Below, piece after piece: positions 30,017 to 38,947 of a stretch of 64,000 nucleotides of DNA. Location: assembly GCA_963798795.1 (NCBI GenBank), contig CAWCUZ010000001.1, positions 1-64,000 of the forward strand, written 5' to 3'. Position numbers and translations under genes: made by a program. The notes beneath the pieces were generated by a model. The model was not told the DNA's origin and did not search any database. It saw only the letters and a list, made by a program, of their open reading frames with translations. The first letter of the stretch is position 1. Every line of letters starts with the position of its first letter. The DNA comes from CAWCUZ01 sp963798795 (lineage in GTDB: Bacteria; Acidobacteriota; Vicinamibacteria; Vicinamibacterales; SCN-69-37).

Positions 30017-30718
30017 CCGCCATCGTCCGCGCGGCGTGGCTCCTGGCGCAAGAAGGACCTGGTCATCGAGGCGCGCAGCCGCGAGCTGGCCTACACGACG
30101 CTCTTCTTCGCCGTGTCCTGCGTCCTCGTGTTCGCGTTCGCGTTCGTCCGTCCGGACGGCCGCCCGGTCGACGGCGCCGCGGCGGGCATCCTCTGGGTCG
30201 CGATCGCCTTCTCGACGACGCTGGCGCTGGGCCGCGCGTTCGAGCGGGAGCGCCAGGCCGAAACGCTGCGCGCGCTGCTGCTGGCGCCGGTCGAACGGTC
30301 CGCCATCTACCTCGGCAAGCTGTTCGGCACTGCTCGTCCTCATGGGCGCCGTCGAGGTCGTGCTCGTGCCGCTCGTCGGGCTGCTGTTCCTCCAGCCGCT
30401 GGGGCTGCCCGCCCTGGGCGCGTCGCCATGGATGCTGGCCGGGCTGCTCGCCGCCGGCACGGTGGGACTTTGCCGCCCTCGGCACGTTGTTCGCCGCCAT
30501 GCTGGTGCGCGCGCACTCGCGCGACGTGCTGCTGCCGGTGGTGCTCTATCCGATGGCCGTGCCGGTCATCATCGGCGGCGTGCGGGGCACGGCGGCGCTG
30601 TTCGCGGCGGAGCCCGACCTGGCCGCGGCCCAACAATGGCTCGCGATACTGGTATTCTTTGACGCCGGTTCGTGATACGCTCGCGCTCTGGACGTTCGGG
30701 CCCGTCATGAGCGAGTAG
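30013..30718 (+). CDS. ccmB: Haem exporter permease CcmB, frameshifted
   Basis: Reading from GTG 30013 (GTGA overlap with ccmA) and allowing about four one-base shifts gives KKDLVIEARSRELAYTTLFF, SCVLVFAFAFVRPDGRP, AGILWVAIAFSTTLALGRAF, ERERQAETLRALLLAPVERS, LVLMGAVEVVLVPLVGLLFL, AAGTVGL, TLFAAMLVRAHSRDVLLPVV, PVIIGGVRGTAALFA and VRDTLALWTFGPVMSE. That is a complete six-helix CcmB with its usual length (about 235 codons). Shifts lie near 30050, 30330, 30470 and 30660; the first is repaired by removing one C in the stretch around base 30050. Confidence 0.8.
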
Positions 30719-30744
30719 CGGTCCGGCGCCCGGAGTCCTGCCGC

Positions 30745-31421
30745 ATGAAGACTTCCGCCTGGCTCGTTCCCGTCCCGCTCGTTGCGGCTGTCGTCCATGT
30801 TCGCCGGCGCGCCGTACGTTGTCGGCAACGCGCCCGCCGAGTCGTCGATGGGGCTCGTGTCCAAGATCTTCTACTTCCACGTGCCGTCCGCGATGCACGA
30901 TGATGACGTCCGCGTTCGTCTGCGGGATCGCCAGCGCCTGGTTCCTGTCCGCCGGCGGCCCGATGGCGGACCATGTCGCCGTCGCGGCGGCCGAACTGGC
31001 GGTCGCTGTTCGGGCTCATCGTGCTGCATCACCGGTCCGCTCTGGGCGCGCAAGGCGTGGGGCGTCTGGTGGGTGTGGGAGGCGCGGCTCACGATGACGT
31101 TCGTCATGTGGATGGTCTTCGTGTCGTACCTGCTGCTGCGGCGGTTCGGCGGGCCGGGCGCCGAGGTTCTGGCGGCTGCCGTCGGGGTGTTCGGGATGGC
31201 GCTCGTGCCGTTCATCTACGTGTCGGTCGAACATGTGGCGCACGATGCATCCGACCACGAGCGTGCTGCCGACGCTGCCCCGGTGATGGCCCGGCCGCTG
31301 CTGTGGTGCATCGCGGCATTCCTGTGCTTGTACGTCGTGCTGTTGTTCGTGCGGACGCAGCCTCGAGCGATCGCGGGCCGCGCTGGACGAGGCCCTGGTC
31401 GGATTGGAGGATCTGTCGTGA
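30745..31421 (+). CDS. ccmC: Haem exporter CcmC, frameshifted
   Basis: Segments in shifting frames give MKTSAWLVPVPLVAA, FAGAPYVVGNAPAESSMGLV, SKIFYFHVPSAM, SAFVCGIASAWFLSAGGPMA, TGPLWARKAWGVWWVWEARL (the WWD region), TMTFVMWMVFVSYLLLRRFG, FIYVSVEHV and an ending SRAALDEALVGLEDLS with TGA at 31419. Periplasmic histidines of the FHVPSA and VEHV loops, which ligate haem in CcmC, are present. At least four single-base shifts fall between 30790 and 31390. CcmC builds the haem-CcmE adduct. Confidence 0.8.
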
Positions 31422-31702
31422 GATGGACTGGATGGCGGCGCGTCCTGTGCGGTGCGCTCGCGGCCGCCGGAGTGGTGCTGGCGGCTGGTGTCGTGCTTGC
31501 GCAGGAACAGCAGGCGCAGTACGCGCCGCAGGTGGTGCAGGAGGGCATTCCAGCCGCCCGGCTCGTCTTGGCGGCCTATGCCGTCGTGTGGGTGGCGGTG
31601 CTCGGGTACGTGCTGGCGCTGTGGCGGCGGGTCAATCGCGTCGAACGCGAACTGGTCGACGTGGCCGCGCGCCTCCGCCAGCAGGGCGTGCGCACGCAGT
31701 AG
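31418..31702 (+). CDS. CcmD-like small membrane protein
   Basis: A 94-residue protein from GTG 31418, overlapping the ccmC stop as GTGA. It has a first hydrophobic stretch (LAAAGVVLAAGVVLAQ, probably a signal peptide) and a second helix (ARLVLAAYAVVWVAVLGYVL) followed by a charged coiled tail (NRVERELVDVAARLRQ). The second half matches the CcmD pattern of one helix plus a charged tail that stabilises the CcmABC complex. The extra N-terminal signal is unusual for CcmD. Confidence 0.65.
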   Translation: MRWTGWRRVLCGALAAAGVVLAAGVVLAQEQQAQYAPQVVQEGIPAARLVLAAYAVVWVAVLGYVLALWRRVNRVERELVDVAARLRQQGVRTQ

Positions 31703-31705
31703 CCG

Positions 31706-31886
31706 ATGCCGTCGAGCCATTTCATCTTCATTCCCGCCGTCCTGCTCATCGGCGTCGTCATCGGCTGGGTGCTGGGATCGCGCGCCGCGCAGCGATGCCT
31801 ACGCCGCGGAACTGCGCCGGCGCGAGGAGCGCCAGCGAAGACCCCGGGTCCCAGACCCAGGGTCCCAGGGTCCCAAGGTTCAATGA
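31706..31886 (+). CDS. Small membrane protein at the end of the ccm operon, one frameshift
   Basis: MPSSHFIFIPAVLLIGVVIG gives one membrane helix, continuing WVLGSRAA. The basic tail SDAYAAELRRREERQRR then appears one frame over, and this frame ends at 31886. One indel near 31795 would join them into a protein of about 60 residues. It lies four bases after the CcmD-like gene. Its 3' end runs into the palindromic element at 31860. Function unknown. Confidence 0.5.
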
Positions 31887-31966
31887 ACGAACTGACGGTG
31901 GCCAGCTTCTTTCAACGAAAGCAGGCGCGCGTCAGTTCGTTCCGCGAACCCTGGACCCTGGGACCC
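31860..31966. repeat. Imperfect palindromic element of about 107 bp
   Basis: GGGTCCCAGGGTCC (31860-31873) pairs with GGACCCTGGGACCC (31953-31966), and GAACGAACTGACG (31885-31897) pairs with CGTCAGTTCGTTC (31930-31942). Both are perfect. The centre includes CTTT/AAAG. The element separates the convergent 3' ends of the ccm operon and the phosphoesterase gene and reaches the coding end of the former. It is MITE- or REP-like in form; no flanking target duplication was recognised. Confidence 0.7.
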
Positions 31967-31973
31967 TGCCACC

Positions 31974-32713
31974 CTATTGTCCACGTGCCAGCCGGTGGGC
32001 GAGCCACGGCGGGCAGGCCCGCAGCCAGGATCCGCGCCTGCGCGGTCGTCGACGTCGTACGGCACGCGGCGCATCGTCAGCGCGTTGCCGTCGAGGTCGA
32101 GGAGGCCGTAGGCCGCGCGCGGATCGCCGTCGCGCGGCTGGCCGACGGACCCGACGTTGATCAGCGCGCGTCCGCGCTCCGGCAGCGGCGAATTCGCATC
32201 CGGCACGCCCGCGGCCGCGCGGCGGCGCCTCGTCCGCAGGAAGACCGCGGGCAGGTGCGTGTGACCGAAGAGACAGATGCGTGTGGCCGCCGCGTCCATC
32301 GCTCGGCAGCGCATCGGCGTCGTCGAAGACGTAGTAGTCCTCGTCGAACGGCGCGCCATGGCAGATGGTCGAATCGGTCGTCGACTTGGACCGGCCCCTG
32401 GGCAGGCGGCCAACGGCCGAAGACGGGCGGCGTCGAGGGCACGCCGCGGTCCATTCGATCGACTGTCGCGCGGCCTCGTTGAAGAGCGACGCCGGTTCGA
32501 GGCCGGCGCACACCTTGTCGTGGTTGCCGCGCACGATCGCCAGCGGGTCGAGCGCCAGCGTGCGGTCGATGACCGCCGCCGGGTCGGCGCCGTAGCCGAC
32601 GAGATCGCCGAGCAGAGCGATCCGCGTCGTATCCCAGCGTGGCCGGCGTCGGCGAGCACGGCGTCGAGCGCCTGCAGGTTCGCGTGGATGTCGCTGAGGA
32701 CGAGGTAGCGCAT
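31974..32713 (-). CDS. Metallophosphoesterase, frameshifted
   Basis: The start MRYLVLSDIHANLQALDAVL (ATG 32713) carries the first metal motif. Then, in other frames, come GDLVGYGADPAAVIDRTLAL, IVRGNHDKVCAGLEPASLFN (GNHD), ICHGAPFDEDYYVFDDADAL, LFGHTHLPAVFL (GHTH) and INVGSVGQPRDGDPRAAYGL. The last frame ends at 31974. This is the YfcE/MJ0936-like calcineurin phosphodiesterase set in order, with about four single-base shifts. The substrate is unknown. Confidence 0.75.
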
Positions 32714-32749
32714 GGGTCAGGCGTTCGGCGTGGGCCGGTCGCTCATCGA

Positions 32750-33276
32750 TCAAGGGCGCCGGCGAACATCGGCGCATCGATGCAGCGCCTCGAGGACGCG
32801 ATCGACGACGGCGTGCGACGGGACGCGGGCGGCAGTCACCCGGACATGCGCCAGGCGATACGCCCTCGACCCGCGCCGCATACAGCCGCTCGAGCTGCGG
32901 CGCGATCGGCGGCGAGCGGACGGCGGCCGTCGAGCGGGATGCGCGGAATCAGGTCCGACAGCGGCACGTCGATCCAGACCGAGACGCCGTCGAAGTTGAT
33001 CGTCGCGCGGTTCTCGGGATCGGCGAACGTGCCGCCGCCGGTGGCGACGACCACGTGCCGCATCGGCTGCAGCAGCGCGCAGGATTTCGCGCTCGACGCG
33101 CCGGAAGTACGGCTCGCCTCGCCGCGCGAAGATGTCCGCGACCGTGCTCCGTTCGCGCGCTTCGATGAGATCGTCGATATCCTCGCGCGCCAGCGCAGCC
33201 GGTGCGCGAGCGCGCGGGCGACCGTGCTCTTGCCGCTCGCCATGAAGCCGACGAGGTAGATCTTGTCGGCAGTCAT
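32750..33276 (-). CDS. aroK: Shikimate kinase, frameshifted
   Basis: The start MTADKIYLVGFMASGKSTVA (ATG 33276) holds the Walker A loop GFMASGKST. One frame over, DIDDLIEARERSTVADIFAR and GEPYFRRVEREIL are the shikimate-binding DxD and FR..E motifs; VVVATGGGTF is in a third frame. The C-terminus VVDRVLEALHR ends at 32750. Three or more one-base shifts separate them. The ATG overlaps the aroA stop (ATGA), so aroA-aroK are one unit of the shikimate pathway in the cytosol. Confidence 0.78.
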
Positions 33277-34583
33277 CGACGTCGAGGGCGGCCAGATCCG
33301 CTTGCGAACGACGGGTACGAAATCCCCACGGCCTCGGCGCCGGTGATGCGCGACGGCCCGAGCGCCCCGAGCGCGACCAGGGTGAACGCCATGACGAGGC
33401 GGTGGTCGCCCTGCGCGTCGGCGGTGCCGCCGCGCGGACGTGCGCAGCCGTCCACGACGAATCCGTCGGCGCGTTCGTCGGCGCGTGACGCCGAGCGCGC
33501 GGAGTCCGGCCACGAGCGCGGTGATCCGGTCGCTCTCCTTGTACGCGCAGTTCGCCGGCGCCCGTCACCTCGAGCCCGCCGCCGAGCGCGGCGCGCGCCG
33601 CGAGCACCGGCAGTTCGTCGATCAGCCCGGGCACTTCCGCCGCCGCGATGTCCGTCGTCCGGTGCGCCGCCGTGGCGACGCGAATCGTGCCGACCGGCTC
33701 GCCGCCGGCCTCCGCGGTCGGCGTCGACGCGCACGTCGGCGCCCATCCGTTCGAGGGCGGTGACGAAGCCGAGCCGCGGCGGATTCAGGCACACCCCCGT
33801 CGAGCCGGACCTCGGAGCCGGGCAGGGCCGCGGCTGCGGCGGCCCAGACGGCCGCGGATGACGGATCGCCCGGGACCCACAGAGTCCGCGGCGGGGGGCT
33901 TGCGCCCGCTGACCGCCCGTCCACCGCGCACACCAGGCCGTCGATCGTGGCAGCGCAGACCGAACGAAGGCCGGAAATGCACGCTCGGTATGGTCGCGTG
34001 TGGGCAGCGGTTCGCGAACGCGCGTCGTGCCGGCCGCGTGCAGGCCGGCCAGCAGGATGGCGCTCTTCACCTGCGCGCTCGCGACCGGCGAGGTGCCAGT
34101 CGATGGCCGTCAGACGGGCGCCGTCGATCGTCAGCGGCGCCGCGCCCTCGTGGGAGCCGATGCGGGCGCCCATGGCCTCGAGCGGCTCGATGATGCGGCG
34201 CATGGGCCGGCGCGACAGGGACGCGTCGCCCGTCAGCGTGGTCGGAACGGGCGGGCCGCCAGCAGCCCCGCCAGCAGGCGCATCGTCGTGCCGGAATTGG
34301 CGGCATCGAGTGGCCCGGCCGGCGCCTGCAGCCCGCGGGCGCCACGTCCGTGCGATGCGGACGCCAGCGCCGCTTCCTGCGATCATCGCCACCCCGAGCT
34401 GCCCGAGGCAGGCGAGCGTGGAGGCGACGTCGGCGCCCGGCGCCAGATGTGTCAGTCGCGTGGAGCCCTGCGCGATGCCGCCAGAAGGGCGTAGCGGTGG
34501 GAAATCGACTTGTCGCCCGCGACGGCGAGCGTGCCCGAGAGCCCGCGGACCGGCCGAACGATGAGCGTTCGAGTTGCCAGCAT
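33273..34583 (-). CDS. aroA: EPSP synthase (3-phosphoshikimate 1-carboxyvinyltransferase), multiply frameshifted
   Basis: From ATG 34583, LIVRPVRGLSGTLAVAGDKS and ISHRYALLAA give the PEP- and shikimate-binding N-terminus. Later segments in shifting frames are LTGDASLSRRPMRRIIEPLE, LTIDGARLTAIDWHL, VKSAILLAGLHAAGTTRVRE, PRLGFVTALERMGADVRV, ADERADGFVVDG, GDHRLVMAFTLVALGALGPS and ITGAEAVGISYPSF. GDKS, LTGDxS and GDHR are diagnostic for this enzyme. Many single-base shifts break the gene. It overlaps aroK and would feed chorismate synthesis. Confidence 0.8.
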
Positions 34584-34658
34584 GAGCCTCAACGGTCTGG
34601 ACGCCCGCGGCCCCGTCCTTGAACCTCGTCCGCGTAATATGTTACTTACTCCGCGTGC

Positions 34659-35099
34659 ATGCCCTTCGACGGTCACCTGATCCGCCTCGAGCTGCCAAGC
34701 TCGTTCGAGCTGCTGGATCTCGTGCAGGTCCTCGAGCGACCGGCTGTCGGCGATGGCCGGGCTGGACGAGGACGCCACGCACTGGATCAGCGTGGCCGTG
34801 CGCGAGTCGGTCATCAACGCCATCAAGCACGGCAACCGCGAGGACGCAGCCAAGCACGTCATCGTCGAGTTCGGCCTGCGCCGCGCGCGCGAAGCCGGAG
34901 GAGTTCGTGGTGCAGCGTGCTCGACGAGGGCGCAGGGCTTCGATCCCGGAGCCGATCGCCAACCCGCTCGATCCCGAGAACGTGCTGAAGTCGAGCGGCC
35001 GCGGGATCTTCTTCATGCGCAACTTCATGGACGACGTGGCCGATCGAGCGCCGGCCCGAGGGCGGCATGGCCGTGCGCATGACGAAGAAGCTGGCCTGA
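34659..35099 (+). CDS. RsbW-like anti-sigma serine kinase / GHKL ATPase, frameshifted
   Basis: MPFDGHLIRLELPSSFELLD (ATG 34659), then after shifts MAGLDEDATHWISVAVRESV, INAIKHGNREDAAKHVIVEF (N box), a DEGAGFDP G1 box split by a shift, PIANPLDPENVLKSSGRGIF with FMRNFMDDV (G2 box), and AVRMTKKLA to the TGA at 35097. The order and about 146-residue length fit HATPase_c_2 anti-sigma factor kinases of the RsbW/SpoIIAB group. About three one-base indels break it. Its partner phosphatase could have been of the type seen in remnant form at the left edge, but that gene is far away. Confidence 0.75.
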
Positions 35100-35938
35100 T
35101 TGCCGCGCGATCCCCTCTACCTCGCGACCGCCGTCGAAGCGGCGCTGGCCGCCGGCCGCATCCAGCCGCCGCGTTTCCGCCAGCACGCTGGCAGGTCCAG
35201 AAGAAGGGCCGAATCGACCTCGTCACGGCAGCCGATCTCGAGGCGGAGCGCATGTGCCGCGCGCTGCATCCGCGCGCGGTTCCCGACGCACGCCGTGCTC
35301 GGCGAGGAGGAGCGGCGGACACGGCCGGCGCACGCCGGGCGTCGCACCGCTGGATCATCGATCCCGTCGACGGCACCACCAACTTCGCGCACGGCCTCGC
35401 GCTGTTCTGCGTGTCGATCGCGCTCGAGATCGACGGCCGGGTCGAGATCGGCGTCGTGCTACGATCCGGTCGCCGACGAGCTGTTCACGGCCGAGCGCGG
35501 CGGCGGCGCCCGCCTGAACGGTGCGCCGTCTGCGCGTGTCGGCCTGCGCGACGCTCATCGACGCGCTGCTTTGCACGGGATTTCCGTACACGATCCGCGA
35601 GGAGCGCGCGCCGGCAGGTGGAGCGTGTTCGCGGCGTTTCTGGGCCTCGCGCGCAGGCCGTCCGGCGGCTCGGGTCGGCGGCGCTCGATCTCTGCTACGT
35701 CGCGGCCGGTCGGTTCGACGGCTTCTGGGAGGAGCAGCTCCATCCGTGGGACATCGCCGCCGGCGCGCTCATCGTCGAGGAAGCCGGAGGTGTCGTCAGC
35801 AATTACGCCGGTCGCGCCTGCGACATCTTCCAGGGGCAGATCGCCGTCTCGAACGGGCTGCTGCACCGGTCGATCCTGGACGCGATTGCCGCCGTGTGGC
35901 CTCGGGGGAGCGGCGGGGACCCCGGCGATGGCGGCTGA
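35100..35938 (+). CDS. suhB: Inositol monophosphatase family protein, frameshifted
   Basis: From a TTG at 35100 directly after the RsbW-like stop: DPLYLATAVEAALAAGRI, GRIDLVTAADLEAERMCRAL, RWIIDPVDGTTNFAHGLALF (the metal-binding DPVDGT motif), CVSIALEIDGRVEIGVV, TLIDALLCTGFPYTIREER, LGSAALDLCYVAAGRFDGFW and EEQLHPWDIAAGALIVEEAG (second motif, WDxAAG). The final segment reads to a stop at 35938. About five one-base shifts interrupt it. The family removes phosphate from inositol-1-phosphate or related sugar phosphates. Confidence 0.8.
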
Positions 35939-36083
35939 TACGCCTGCACTCGCGAGGTGACAGCGCGCGGCGGGAGCCCGGTGCTTCGCGCCGCTCGCCA
36001 CGGCGTGCGTCTTGGCATCATTCCTGCTGCGTAAGCGGCCAGACGGGCGCGTGGGCCCGCTGCACGCACCGCGAGGAGACGCC

Positions 36084-36791
36084 ATGCGTACGACTGCGCG
36101 AATCGGTTCGGTTCTGGCGCTGGCGCTGCTGGTATCGGCGCCGGCTTCGGCCCAGGTCATCCACTCGTTTCAGATCGGCGTCGGCGCCTTCCTGCCGCGC
36201 GGGTACGACGCGCGGATCGCAGGAGACGTCCTGGTCGAGGACCTCAACTCGCTCGCGTTCAAGACCGAAGACTTCCGGTCGGCCCGCGTGTTCGGCGAAT
36301 GGGACGTCGCCTTCGGCGACCACGTCGAAGTGGGCGCCGGCATCGGCTTCTACAGCCGCGGCGTCCCGAGCGTGTACCGCGATTTCGTGAACGTGGACGG
36401 CAGCGAGATCGAGCAGGACCTGCACCTGCGCATCGTGCCGATCAGCGGCGTCGTGCGGTTCCTGCCGTTCGGCCAGGTCGGGACGTTCCGGCCCTACGTC
36501 GGCGCCGGCGTCACGGTCATGCGCTGGCGGTACAGCGAATCGGGCGACTTCATCGACTTCACCGACTACAGCATCTTCCGCGATCGATTCGTGGCGAGCG
36601 GGACGGACCTCGGCGGTCTGCTCCTCGGCGGCATCCGCGTGCCGCTCGGCGGCGACGTCTTCGGCATGGGCGCCGAGGTCCGGTATCAGTGGGGCAGCGG
36701 CGACACGGGCGGCCTGGCCAACGGCTTCCTCGCCGACAAGATCGACCTGAGCGGACCGCAGGTCAACTTCTCGTTCATCGTTCACTACTAG
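36084..36791 (+). CDS. Outer-membrane beta-barrel protein
   Basis: A 235-residue protein from ATG 36084 with GAGGAGA six bases upstream. The signal peptide SVLALALLVSAPASAQ is followed by amphipathic strands with aromatic girdles (VIHSFQIGVGAFLPRG, RVFGEWDVAFGDHVEVGAGI, FRPYVGAGVTVMRWRY, GAEVRYQWGSGDTGG) and an ending FSFIVHY whose last residue is aromatic, as barrel assembly usually needs. It resembles OmpW/OMP_b-brl type barrels; the cargo is unknown. Its 3' end overlaps the convergent GT-C gene by 17 bases. Confidence 0.75.
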   Translation: MRTTARIGSVLALALLVSAPASAQVIHSFQIGVGAFLPRGYDARIAGDVLVEDLNSLAFKTEDFRSARVFGEWDVAFGDHVEVGAGIGFYSRGVPSVYRDFVNVDGSEIEQDLHLRIVPISGVVRFLPFGQVGTFRPYVGAGVTVMRWRYSESGDFIDFTDYSIFRDRFVASGTDLGGLLLGGIRVPLGGDVFGMGAEVRYQWGSGDTGGLANGFLADKIDLSGPQVNFSFIVHY

Positions 36792-38290
36792 CGCCGAGAG
36801 CCGAGAGCCTCCGGTAGAGCACGACGCCGCCGCCTCCGCTGACGGGTGTGAAGCCGGAGAGCCACCCGGGATCGGCGCGCGCACGCTGAGCGAGCGGTCC
36901 GCCCCCCTCGGCCTCTTCCTCGATCAGAATCCAGCCCGCCATCCGGCGCGGCGAGACCAGCGCGGCGTCCCACAGATCGGCATTGCCCTCGTGGATGAAA
37001 TTGCGGATGTCGAATCCCGCGCCCGAGAGGGTCTGCATGTAATGCGCGAGAGCGCCCATGCTGATCAGAATCGGCTGGCCGTCGAAGTGGGCGGTCAGGT
37101 ACGCGGTGACCGTGCCGCGCGCCTCGCGGTACGGCGACTCCCATTGAGCCTCGCGGATCATCGGGGCGTCGGTCTTCCACGGGTGCTCGGTGGCCACCGC
37201 CGCGGCCAGCACCGCCACGGCGGCCACGGGCCGCAGTCGGCGCGGGACCGCCGCGAGCGCCACGCCCAGCAGCGCCCCCGCCGCCGGGATCAACGTGACC
37301 ATGTAGCGGACGCGCAGCGGATGCCCTGCCCAGAACGCGCCCGCCGGCAGGACGGCACCCGCGGCGAGCGCGAGCGGCAGCCAGCGGCGTGACGATTGCG
37401 CCGGCCAGACGGCCACCGCGGCCCCGGCGAGTCCGCCGACGGCGATGACGGGCCCGGCCAGATCGCGAAACGCCATCCGGATCTGGTCGAGGACCGCCAG
37501 CGCGTCGTGCCGTGCCGGGTTGTCGGGAACGAAAAAGCTGGTGTCGAGCAACCACGCGCCCACGGTGACCCGCCCGAGACACAGGAACGCCAGCACGGCG
37601 ACGGCGGGGTATGCGGCCAGCCGCGCCACCGCGCGCCGGCGATCGGGTCGGACGAACGACGCCAGCGCGAGCGCGGCCCCCGCAATCAGCCACCCTTCGT
37701 AGCGGGTCAGGACCAGGCCGACCAGCGCCCAGCCGGCCTGGCGTCCGGTCCGGGCCGCCGGAAGAGCCAGCCAGTGGTCCAGCCGCTCGATGACGATCAG
37801 CGACAGGCCCCAGAGGAGCGGCTCGGTCATTGGCGTGCTCTGGAGGTACAGCACGTTCGGATTGAGCAGGACCGACGAGCGGCGCGGCCGCGGCCACCGC
37901 GACGGATCGCGTGTGGCGATGGAGATATGCTGCGAGCGCGGCGAGGCCGATCGCCAGCGCGGCCACCGACATCACGACTGCGGAGAACCCGGTGCGATAA
38001 TCCCAATCCCACATCACCGGCACGACGTCGAGCAGGTGAGGCAGCGGCAACCACACGGCGCCAATCTGACGCCAGCCGGGTGTCAGGCTGTCGGTGACAC
38101 GGCGGGCGACGACCAGATGGGCGCGGGCGTCATAGTGGCTGAGCGTCAGGCCCTGTCGTGCGAAGAACACGGCCGCGGCCGCGCCGATTGAGAGCGCCAG
38201 CAGCAGGACGCCCGCAGCCACACGCCGCGTTCGGGATGCCGGGGTTTGGCGGGAGTCGTCGGCTATAATCGGGCCCTGGTCGGTCGGCAT
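36775..38290 (-). CDS. GT-C type polytopic glycosyltransferase, one frameshift
   Basis: About 505 codons from ATG 38290. The N-terminal helix VAAGVLLLALSIGAAAAVFF is followed by the first periplasmic loop LTLSHYDARAHLVVARR, the acidic HYDxxxH catalytic-loop pattern of GT39/ArnT/PMT-like enzymes. Further helices fill the body (GFSAVVMSVAALAIGLAALA, GWLIAGAALALASF, TVGAWLLDTSFFVPD). The soluble C-terminus reads FDIRNFIHEGNADLWDAALV. An extra G near 37879 breaks the frame; removing it gives APLVVLLNPNVLYLQSTPMT. It would use a polyprenyl-phosphate sugar on the outer face of the inner membrane; donor and acceptor are unknown. Confidence 0.72.
38264..38269 (+). promoter_or_regulatory. Possible -10 box TATAAT
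   Basis: A perfect TATAAT 82 bases upstream of the YqaA-like start, within the first codons of the divergent GT-C gene. No convincing -35 at the right spacing, so it is only a candidate. Confidence 0.3.
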
Positions 38291-38350
38291 GGAGACGGCG
38301 GCGCGCGTCTCATTCTATCTGCCGGACCGGCGGCCCGTTCCGCTCGCCGG

Positions 38351-38941
38351 ATGCATCAGTTCGTCGAGTTCATTCAATCGCTGGCCACCTCGATGGGTGC
38401 GCCCGGACTGGCGGTCATCGCCTTTCTGGACTCCTCATTCCTCACGCTCCCCGAAGCGTGCGACATCCTCATCGTCGTCTTCGTCGTGCAGCATCCGGCC
38501 TGGTGGCTGGTGTACGCCTCGCTGGCGACGGCCGGCTCGGTCGCGGGCAACTTCGTGCTGTTCTGGCTGGCGCACCGCGGCGGCAAGGAGTTCCTGGAGC
38601 GGCGGATGAAGAAGCGCAAGGCGGATCGGTATCTCGCGATGTACCGGCGGCACGGGCTGCTCGCCGTGATCGTACCGGCCATGCTGCCGCCGCCGGTGCC
38701 GCTCAAGGTGTTCGTCCTGCTCGCCGGCGCGGCCGGCGTGCGGCGCCGGACGTTCCTGTGGGCGATCAGCCTCGGGCGCGGCGCGCGCTACTTCGCGATT
38801 GCCATCATGGCGTTCTTCTTCGGCGCCGGCGTGAAGACCTTCCTGCAGCAGCACACGGTCGCGGCCTCGCTGTCGCTGGCCGGGGCGGCGGGCGCGGCCG
38901 TGGTCATCGTGATGCTCTGGCGCCGGCGCCGGGCCTCGTAG
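38351..38941 (+). CDS. YqaA-family (VTT/DedA-like) membrane protein
   Basis: A 196-residue protein with several membrane helices. ATG 38351 opens HQFVEFIQSLATSMGAPGLA. The re-entrant region AFLDSSFLTLPEACDILIVV, the charged hairpin FLERRMKKRKADRYL, and LPPPVPLKVFVLLAGAAGV match the VTT/DedA fold (G-x-x-x-G and PxP positions). DedA relatives act in polyprenyl-phosphate or phospholipid translocation, which suits the adjacent GT2 that makes polyprenyl-phosphate sugars. Seven bases separate the two genes. Confidence 0.75.
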   Translation: MHQFVEFIQSLATSMGAPGLAVIAFLDSSFLTLPEACDILIVVFVVQHPAWWLVYASLATAGSVAGNFVLFWLAHRGGKEFLERRMKKRKADRYLAMYRRHGLLAVIVPAMLPPPVPLKVFVLLAGAAGVRRRTFLWAISLGRGARYFAIAIMAFFFGAGVKTFLQQHTVAASLSLAGAAGAAVVIVMLWRRRRAS

Positions 38942-38947
38942 CGTAGA

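Noticed and set aside
30013..31421. Programmed ribosomal frameshifting in ccmB and ccmC
   Set aside because: There are several shifts in both directions, without conserved slippery sites, and adjacent unrelated genes are affected alike.
30119..32000. Additional ccm-related small open frames in other phases
   Set aside because: They are parts of the frameshifted ccmB and ccmC genes.
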